Shown: positions 1 through 3,357 of the stretch, one piece after another
How the letters are laid out: each line of letters begins with the position of its first letter
Position numbering within the stretch: position 1 is the stretch's first letter
Assembly (NCBI GenBank): GCA_943354455.1
Contig: CALRCB010000023.1
Location: 1 to 6,497 of the forward strand
DNA from: Candidatus Staskawiczbacteria bacterium
Lineage (GTDB): Bacteria; Patescibacteriota; Minisyncoccia; Minisyncoccales; Staskawiczbacteraceae
Reading direction: 5' to 3'
Length of the DNA: 6,497 bases
Notes under the pieces: model-generated
Databases searched by the model: none
The model's input: the letters and a program-made list of their open reading frames with translations, nothing else
What the model was told of the DNA's origin: nothing
Translations under genes and position numbers: made by a program

Positions 1-320
1 TTTATGCCGTCCAAGACCGCGATTTGTTTGCCATCTTTCAGCACCATTGCCGAGACATCTTTCTTCTGTCCCGCAATATCGGGCACCAGAACGTTCACAT
101 AGAAATCAAACGCCTCGCTCGCATTGATGACATACACATCTGGCTCGCCCGAAAGCTTGCCATAATACGCCTTAGAAACTTCTGGACTTGGCACTTCCGT
201 CAGCCGGCTTTCGGTAATTCGTGGTTGATGCGCGGAAGCCAAGCTCGGAGTCAGCGTAAATAGAGAGACAAATAGTACAAGGAGTACGAATGATATTACT
301 TTGTATATTTTTATAAACAT
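1..320 (-). CDS. Secreted protein of unknown function, C-terminus beyond window edge
   Basis: The minus strand is open from an ATG at 318-320 to the left edge, giving 106 residues without a stop. Residues 1-30 form a typical signal peptide: a short basic start (MFIKIYK), a hydrophobic core at about 9-24, and an A-S-A cleavage motif at 28-30 just before HQPRI. The mature part has aromatic, beta-strand-like stretches (VYVIN, FDFYVNVLVPDI, AMVLKDGKQIAVL), suggesting an extracellular beta-sandwich-like domain. I recall similar short exported proteins with 'AHQPRI' after the signal peptide in CPR bacteria, but I cannot assign a function. No Shine-Dalgarno sequence precedes the ATG. A possible -10 (TAGTAT, 335 to 330) lies only 9 nt upstream, so the mRNA may be almost leaderless. 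G+C in this gene is about 48% by hand count of 1-180, above the mostly AT-rich genes further right. The in-frame signal peptide makes the coding call firm; the function is unknown. Confidence 0.8.
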   Translation of the reverse strand, partial: MFIKIYKVISFVLLVLFVSLFTLTPSLASAHQPRITESRLTEVPSPEVSKAYYGKLSGEPDVYVINASEAFDFYVNVLVPDIAGQKKDVSAMVLKDGKQIAVLDGI

Positions 321-449
321 TGTATTTACATACTAACATTTTTACTTCACTATTTCGAACTTTGAAATGCGAGCTCGAACCGTCTTTTTTGAGCTTTGCC
401 TCGCGTGGGAAACCCTTTTGGATTCGGTGGAAATTTGAATTCCGAATTT
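321..449. other. Spacer between tRNA-Ser(GCU) and the secreted-protein gene
   Basis: No gene is supported here. Read on the minus strand, a hairpin directly follows the tRNA 3' end: ATTCGG/CCGAAT at 422-427 and 442-447, extendable inward by GGAA/TTCC in an alternative pairing. It has no T-run after it, so it is not a convincing intrinsic terminator and may be a tRNA 3' processing structure or chance. A minus-strand open frame crosses the stretch but includes the antisense of the tRNA and shows no protein family features. Confidence 0.4.
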
Positions 450-538
450 TGGCGGAGAGGGTGGGAGTCGAACCCACATAGCAACTTGCGTCGCTAAAGT
501 TTAGCAAACTTTTGCACCAGCCATTATGCGCCCTCTCC
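450..538 (-). tRNA. tRNA-Ser (anticodon GCU), class II, CCA encoded
   Basis: On the minus strand the gene folds as a full cloverleaf. The acceptor GGAGAGG (538-532) pairs with CCTCTCC (460-454), followed by discriminator G (453) and an encoded CCA (452-450). The D stem is GCA/TGC around a loop containing GG. The anticodon stem AAAGT/ACTTT encloses the 7-nt loop TTGCTAA, giving anticodon GCT, which reads AGC and AGU serine codons. The long variable arm, GCGAC-GCAA-GTTGC, is diagnostic of a class II tRNA and fits serine. The T arm is GTGGG-TTCGACT-CCCAC. Position 8 is G rather than the nearly universal U, whereas the neighbouring tRNA-Ser(UGA) keeps U8. The gene is divergent from that neighbour and has its own sigma70-like promoter. 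Confidence 0.95.
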
Positions 539-549
539 TAATATTTTGT

Positions 550-578
550 ATTTTAATATAAAAATCCAGCAAAGTCAA
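550..578 (-). promoter_or_regulatory. sigma70-type promoter of tRNA-Ser(GCU)
   Basis: Read on the minus strand, TTGACT (578-573) is followed by 17 bp and then TAAAAT (555-550), a good -35/-10 pair with optimal spacing. The expected transcription start is near 543, about 5 nt before the mature tRNA 5' end at 538. Position and spacing support this promoter for the tRNA; no start-site data are available. Confidence 0.7.
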
Positions 579-597
579 TTTGATTTTAATTTAATTC

Positions 598-603
598 TAT
601 GAT
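598..603 (+). promoter_or_regulatory. Probable -10 element of tRNA-Ser(UGA)
   Basis: TATGAT lies 12 nt before the mature 5' end of tRNA-Ser(UGA), placing a start near 610. The matching -35 position (around 575-580, TCAATT) is poor, so only the -10 is supported. The region overlaps the -35 of the divergent tRNA promoter, so the two promoters may compete for polymerase. Confidence 0.45.
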
Positions 604-615
604 AAATTAACGAGC

Positions 616-703
616 GGAGGAGTCGCATAGCGGCTATTGCAATAGTCTTGAAAACTATAATCCCGCAAGGGATTCGTGGGTTCGAGTCCCACCTCCTCCG
701 CCA
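616..703 (+). tRNA. tRNA-Ser (anticodon UGA), class II, CCA encoded
   Basis: The acceptor GGAGGAG (616-622) pairs with CTCCTCC (693-699), followed by discriminator G (700) and an encoded CCA (701-703). U8 is present. The D stem is GCA/TGC. The anticodon stem ATAGT/ACTAT encloses CTTGAAA, giving anticodon TGA, which reads UCA and, by wobble, other UCN serine codons. The long variable arm ATCCC-GCAA-GGGAT marks a class II serine tRNA. The T arm is GTGGG-TTCGAGT-CCCAC. The 3' 28 nt differ from those of the divergent tRNA-Ser(GCU) at only three positions. The 3' end abuts a serine-recombinase remnant on the opposite strand, which suggests this tRNA was an integration target kept intact by the insertion. 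Confidence 0.96.
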
Positions 704-1276
704 GTTAGGAAATGAAGTCATTGGCTCGCCCGCTACGCGGGCTCGCCAGCCGTTTTTCGGGGAAATTTCAAGCCGTTTTGAATTCAGCATAAAGTTCGAG
801 CCGACATTTTTGAGAAATGCTCGGATTTGCGTTTTGTCGCCTTGCGACAAAAGAATTTTGGCTTGGCTACTCAATAAAATCACTTCTCGCATCGGTTCGA
901 GCCAATTATTTCCCTTTTGTTCAAAATCTCGTATTTCTTGGTCTATATCGGCTTTCTCGCCCAATAGTTTTGCTTTCTTTACTTGATACTCGTCCGGCGA
1001 TATTCCCTTGCCCTCGATGTAAATATCGAGAAGCCGATCTACTTTCTGCTCAACTTCCATTTCTCGGGTTTTAAGATTTTGAACAAAAGAAACGCCCTCG
1101 GTTTGAATACTCGCTTTCTCGCGTTCTAGCTCGGCAAGCATATTCTCCGCCCAGTCGTCGGGAATAGAAACTTTTTGAATGACGGATTTCATCTGTTCAA
1201 CAAGTGCCTCCTCGCGCAAATACTTTTCATCGCAGGGCGTTACCGCCTAATATAGGACTGAGCAGACCTACTACTC

Positions 1277-1312
1277 CCCACTATGTCGCAAGACCTCTGG
1301 TGGGATTTTTTT
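1277..1312 (+). terminator. Possible intrinsic terminator, plus strand
   Basis: CCCAC (1277-1281) pairs with GTGGG (1300-1304). Inside the loop, GTC-GCAA-GAC (1285-1294) forms a small GNRA-capped stem, and seven T residues follow at 1306-1312. This resembles a rho-independent terminator with an imperfect stem. No plus-strand gene is recognised upstream, so it may end read-through from tRNA-Ser(UGA) or an unrecognised small RNA. It sits directly next to the break in the recombinase remnant. Confidence 0.4.
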
Positions 1313-1333
1313 ATGAAATAAATTATGTTTTAC

Positions 1334-1370
1334 AAAAAAACAACAGGCTCCTTGGGCCGGTTGTTTTTTT
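1334..1370. terminator. Bidirectional intrinsic terminator
   Basis: AAAAAAACAAC (1334-1344) is perfectly complementary to GTTGTTTTTTT (1360-1370). After one A/G mismatch the stem continues as GGCTC/GGGCC around a CTT loop. The A-run on one side and T-run on the other make it work in either direction. It ends the minus-strand exported-protein gene, whose stop codon is at 1397-1399, and blocks transcription entering from the tRNA/recombinase side. Confidence 0.85.
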
Positions 1371-1396
1371 GCCTTATCCTTATCGACAAAGAACTA

Positions 1397-1813
1397 CTAA
1401 ATGTTGAAGTTGGTGTTGATGAATGATTGGAATGCATTCTCAATAGCGGTGTTTTTTGCTTTTAATACAACTAGTATCTTAGAAAAATATGCTTTTACTG
1501 CCGTTATGCGATCAGCTTTACTGGTGTTTTCGTCTACTGAAGCCCTTAAGTCAGTGTGAGCAGTTTTTTGGGCATCTTTATAATCTTCTTTGGCATCACG
1601 AACCGCCTGTTCTAATGTTTTTTGTGCCGGTTTTATAATTTCTTTTATTGAATTATTGTTTTGACCCAATATTTTTCCATTCATTTGAAAGCTTGTATGT
1701 GAGTCATCGTTTCCTTTTGCTTGGGCCGAACCTGGAACCCACGCTACTCCGACAAACATTATGCTTAAGGCGAGTGTTCCAATAAGCAATTTCTTAATAA
1801 TATTTTTAAACAT
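1397..1813 (-). CDS. Small exported helical protein of unknown function
   Basis: The product has 138 residues. It starts with a clear signal peptide: basic MFKNIIKK, a hydrophobic core at about 9-25, and an A-Q-A cleavage site at 30-32 before KGNDD. The mature protein is about 106 residues, charged, lacks cysteine, and is mostly helical from about 57 to 126 (KTLEQAVRDAKEDYKDAQKT and following), likely a coiled coil or short helical bundle outside the membrane. The start is decided by an AAGGAG Shine-Dalgarno sequence (1829-1824) ten nt before the ATG at 1813-1811; it is the only strong one I see in the window. The gene is divergent from the ECF sigma/anti-sigma operon across a 147-bp gap and ends at a strong bidirectional terminator, so it is a single-gene unit. 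Like the anti-sigma protein it has a charged helical extracytoplasmic part. Being a target of the ECF sigma is my inference. I do not recognise a family. Confidence 0.85.
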   Translation of the reverse strand: MFKNIIKKLLIGTLALSIMFVGVAWVPGSAQAKGNDDSHTSFQMNGKILGQNNNSIKEIIKPAQKTLEQAVRDAKEDYKDAQKTAHTDLRASVDENTSKADRITAVKAYFSKILVVLKAKNTAIENAFQSFINTNFNI

Positions 1814-1845
1814 TGCGATTATTCTCCTTTTCCATTATGTTCGCT

Positions 1846-1863
1846 ACGTTTCGAAAATAACGT
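1846..1863. promoter_or_regulatory. Inverted repeat in the divergent intergenic region, possible operator
   Basis: ACGTT (1846-1850) and AACGT (1859-1863) are perfect inverted half-sites separated by 8 bp. The site lies 33-50 bp upstream of the exported-protein ATG on the minus strand, where it would fall in the 5' leader or near the promoter. It could bind a dimeric regulator or form a weak RNA hairpin. With 5-bp arms, chance occurrence is possible. Confidence 0.25.
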
Positions 1864-1943
1864 TGGAGGAGAACTTTTAATATTTTTACCCTTTCATACT
1901 ATAAGACGCAGGGATTTGGGAAATCTTTTAAAATTCGTTTCTA

Positions 1944-1949
1944 TATGAT
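1944..1949 (+). promoter_or_regulatory. Possible -10 element of the ECF sigma operon
   Basis: TATGAT ends 11 nt before the ATG of the sigma gene. No good TTGACA-like -35 is found at 16-18 bp upstream (1921-1926 reads AAATCT). If used, the mRNA would have a leader of only a few bases, consistent with the lack of a Shine-Dalgarno sequence. An autoregulated ECF-type promoter in the same region cannot be excluded; I could not see a classic GGAAC-type -35. Confidence 0.3.
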
Positions 1950-1960
1950 AGAAATAAGTC

Positions 1961-2467
1961 ATGAATGAAAAAGAATTCTTGGATGCCTACCAGCAATATG
2001 CCGATGCCATTTATCGCCATTGCTATTTTAGAGTGTACGACGAAGACTTGGCTAAAGATTTAACTCAAGAAACTTTCATTAAAACCTGGAAGTATATAAT
2101 AGAAGGTAAAGAAATTAAAAATCTGAAAGCTTTTTTGTATCGGGTGGCGGTTAATTTAATTATTGATCATAGCCGTAAAAAAGTAACCTTGGCGATGGAT
2201 GATTTAAAAGAAAAGGAGGCTTCCATGCGTCTACATAGTATAGAAAGCACTATGTCGGATAACTTTGAAATAAAAGAGATTGTGGGAATGTTAGACAGTT
2301 TAGATGAAAAATACCGGCAAGTGATTGTGATGCGATACATTGATGAATTGTCTCCACCGGAAATTGCCGATGTTTTGAAAATTTCAACCAATGCCGTTTC
2401 AGTAAAATTAAATTACGCTCTTAAAAAATTAAGAGAAGTGATAAAACTAAAATACCATGAATCTTGA
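1961..2467 (+). CDS. ECF-family RNA polymerase sigma factor
   Basis: The product has 168 residues, normal for an ECF (group 4) sigma factor, with the two-domain layout of the family. Sigma region 2 spans about 8-74. It includes the core-binding and -10-recognition helices (DLAKDLTQETFIKTWKY at 29-45, then LKAFLYRVAVNLIIDHSRKK at 55-74). A variable linker follows at about 75-108. Sigma region 4 spans about 110-161, with a helix-turn-helix at 131-158 (SPPEIADVLKISTNAVSVKL) that would read the -35 element. The protein would direct core polymerase to a small regulon, usually in response to an envelope or stress signal relayed by a partner anti-sigma factor. The downstream gene, overlapping by 11 nt, encodes a membrane protein of the DUF5667 type and is the likely partner. 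No Shine-Dalgarno sequence is seen before the ATG. ECF subgroup and target promoters cannot be assigned from sequence alone. Confidence 0.95.
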   Translation: MNEKEFLDAYQQYADAIYRHCYFRVYDEDLAKDLTQETFIKTWKYIIEGKEIKNLKAFLYRVAVNLIIDHSRKKVTLAMDDLKEKEASMRLHSIESTMSDNFEIKEIVGMLDSLDEKYRQVIVMRYIDELSPPEIADVLKISTNAVSVKLNYALKKLREVIKLKYHES

Positions 2468-3143
2468 TCCTGTCGGGAAATTTTTTAGAAATTCTAACAA
2501 GGTCATGTTAGACCAAAAAAAGAAAGATGATATGCATCAGGAAGTTTTGAGGTTTATGAAAAATAATCCTATTAAAGAAAGAGGTATTTTAATGCGGTGG
2601 TTTAGTTTAAAGGCTCCGGTAGTGGCATTGGCGGGAATGTTGCTATTTTTGGGTTTGGGAGGAATTGCCAGCGTGCAAGCTGACTCTTCGCTTCCGGGGG
2701 ATTTTTTGTACCCAATAAAGATTGGTTTTAATGAAAAGATACAAGAAGTATTGGCGTTTTCTGATCAAGCAAAATTAAAATTGAATATTGATTTAACCGA
2801 AATCCGCTTAAAGGAAGCAGCAGAGCTTGTTGTAAAAAATAAAATGGATGATAAGCTTGAAGCAAAAGTACGCAATAATTTTAAAATTCGCGCCGATAAG
2901 GCTTCAAAATACATTGATAAGATTAATAAGAAGGCAATGAAAATTGACGAATTAAAAACTACGACAACTAATTTTGAAGCATCATTAAGGGCACAAAGTA
3001 GTATTATTAATGACTTAAAAAAGCGACCAAATAACAAGGTGACCAATGAATTTATTAGTGATATTAAAGATGTTACTTCAAAAATATCTGAAAGGAATAA
3101 AGATAAAAAAGATTCTTTTAAATTAGATAACATGCTAAAATAA
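2457..3143 (+). CDS. Single-pass membrane protein with DUF5667-like domain, putative anti-sigma factor
   Basis: The product has 228 residues. A cytoplasmic N-terminal segment (about 1-50) is short, charged and helical, and could contact the sigma factor; it lacks the H-x3-C-x2-C zinc motif of ZAS-type anti-sigma factors. One transmembrane helix lies at about 52-73 (VVALAGMLLFLGLGG). The segment SLPGDFLYPIK (78-88), with the following FSDQAKLKLNIDLTEIRLKE (101-120), matches the DUF5667 pattern as I recall it: S-x-PGD-x-LYP-x-K, then helices rich in A, L and E. The C-terminal half is a long charged helical or coiled-coil region outside the membrane. The start at 2457 overlaps the sigma gene by 11 nt, so translation is probably coupled. 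DUF5667 proteins encoded directly after ECF sigma genes are generally regarded as anti-sigma or signal-sensing proteins; the function here is inferred from that pairing. An ATG at 2592-2594 would place the start close to the membrane helix and lose most of the cytoplasmic segment, so it is less likely. Confidence 0.88.
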   Translation: MNLDPVGKFFRNSNKVMLDQKKKDDMHQEVLRFMKNNPIKERGILMRWFSLKAPVVALAGMLLFLGLGGIASVQADSSLPGDFLYPIKIGFNEKIQEVLAFSDQAKLKLNIDLTEIRLKEAAELVVKNKMDDKLEAKVRNNFKIRADKASKYIDKINKKAMKIDELKTTTTNFEASLRAQSSIINDLKKRPNNKVTNEFISDIKDVTSKISERNKDKKDSFKLDNMLK

Positions 3144-3153
3144 GCAAAAACCC

Positions 3154-3182
3154 TTGACATTTTTTTGGCAAAAGAATATACT
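3154..3182 (+). promoter_or_regulatory. Near-consensus sigma70 promoter driving rpoB
   Basis: A perfect TTGACA (3154-3159), a 17-bp spacer and TATACT (3177-3182) form one of the strongest possible housekeeping promoters. The expected start is around 3189, giving an rpoB leader of about 170 nt. The -35 begins 10 bp after the anti-sigma stop codon, so rpoB can be transcribed independently of the sigma operon. Confidence 0.9.
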
Positions 3183-3199
3183 CTATTTAGATAATAAAT

Positions 3200-3211
3200 A
3201 AGTGGCCACTT
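3200..3211. promoter_or_regulatory. 12-bp perfect palindrome just after the rpoB start site
   Basis: AAGTGGCCACTT is its own reverse complement. It sits about 11-22 bp downstream of the predicted rpoB transcription start, a position where a bound dimer would block initiation or early elongation. As RNA it could form only a 4-bp stem with a GGCC loop, so a DNA operator is the more natural reading. No regulator is identified. Confidence 0.4.
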
Positions 3212-3243
3212 TACTCTCTTATTAAATAAAAAACGAAAGCCTT

Positions 3244-3283
3244 AATACGGTCAATTTTTAATGCAAACCGATTTTTTGTTTTT
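3244..3283 (+). terminator. Terminator-like hairpin 1 in the rpoB leader
   Basis: AAT-A-CGGT (3244-3251) pairs with ACCGATT (3267-3273) with one bulged A, around a 15-nt loop. It is followed by TTTTGTTTTT (3274-3283). The stem is weak and the loop large. It may finish transcripts leaving the sigma/anti-sigma operon, or act as an attenuator of rpoB transcription. Confidence 0.4.
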
Positions 3284-3298
3284 ATAAAATAGTTTTTT

Positions 3299-3332
3299 AA
3301 TACCCTCCAGAAAAAGGGTATTTTGTGTTTTT
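3299..3332 (+). terminator. Terminator-like hairpin 2 in the rpoB leader
   Basis: AATACCCT (3299-3306) is perfectly complementary to AGGGTATT (3315-3322), with an 8-nt loop and then TTGTGTTTTT. This 8-bp stem with a U-rich tail looks like an intrinsic terminator or attenuator placed 26 nt before the rpoB start codon. Because it lies downstream of the rpoB promoter, some rpoB transcripts would stop here unless the hairpin is prevented from forming. Confidence 0.55.
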
Positions 3333-3357
3333 AATAACCTAAAATTAAAAATTACTC

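Larger units (their letters stand above)
575..1246 (-). pseudogene. C-terminal remnant of a large serine recombinase, 3' end running into a tRNA gene
   Basis: The minus strand is open from 1246 to a stop at 575. Recombinase-like protein starts at C-D-E-K-Y-L-R-E-E (about 1234) and ends near 704. The segment corresponds to the last zinc-ribbon cysteine, followed by the long coiled-coil region (LLDIYIEGKGISPDEY, KKAKLLGEKADIDQEI) and the tail ending R-L-E-I-S-P-K-N-G-W-R-A-R. This layout is typical of the C-terminal third of large serine recombinases. The catalytic resolvase domain with its serine nucleophile, the recombinase domain and most of the zinc ribbon are absent. An in-frame stop at 1249-1247 closes the frame just upstream, so the gene cannot be functional as it stands. 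A TTG at 1219 could start a 214-codon reading frame, but I see no reason to think it is used. The final residues, W-R-R-R-W-D-S-N-P-R onward, are the antisense of tRNA-Ser(UGA) and are not real protein. The abutting tRNA suggests the element used tRNA-Ser as its attachment site. Confidence 0.75.

Noticed and set aside
24..263. Plus-strand open frame of 79 codons
   Set aside because: It is antisense to the secreted-protein gene, whose signal peptide and continuous frame are far more convincing.
422..447. Hairpin after the tRNA-Ser(GCU) 3' end as a transcription terminator
   Set aside because: No T-run follows on the minus strand; the next bases are CCAAAAGGG, so intrinsic termination is unlikely.
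172..507. Minus-strand open frame of 111 codons
   Set aside because: Its first third is the tRNA-Ser(GCU) sequence itself read as protein and its last third is the secreted-protein gene in another frame; no family features.
648..1074. Two overlapping plus-strand open frames starting inside or after tRNA-Ser(UGA)
   Set aside because: They are antisense to the recombinase remnant, which has recognisable coiled-coil and tail sequence; no start signals.
1231..1312. Resemblance to the 3' part of a T-box leader (GTTACCGCC followed by a terminator hairpin)
   Set aside because: The UGGN tRNA-acceptor-binding bulge is not present, no stem I is visible, and no aminoacyl-tRNA synthetase or amino-acid gene follows on the plus strand.
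1235..1312. Fragment of 5S rRNA, SRP RNA, tmRNA or RNase P RNA
   Set aside because: I compared by eye with conserved cores such as GGAAG-type SRP loops and tmRNA or RNase P ends, and none is present on either strand.
1204..1407. Plus-strand open frame of 67 codons
   Set aside because: It runs through both terminator hairpins and has no ribosome binding site or protein-like composition.
2167..2391. Minus-strand open frame inside the sigma factor gene
   Set aside because: Antisense shadow of a well-supported ECF sigma gene.
2765..3160. Minus-strand open frame of 131 codons, hydrophobic
   Set aside because: Antisense of the lysine-rich anti-sigma gene; the hydrophobicity is what antisense reading of AAA/GAA codons produces.
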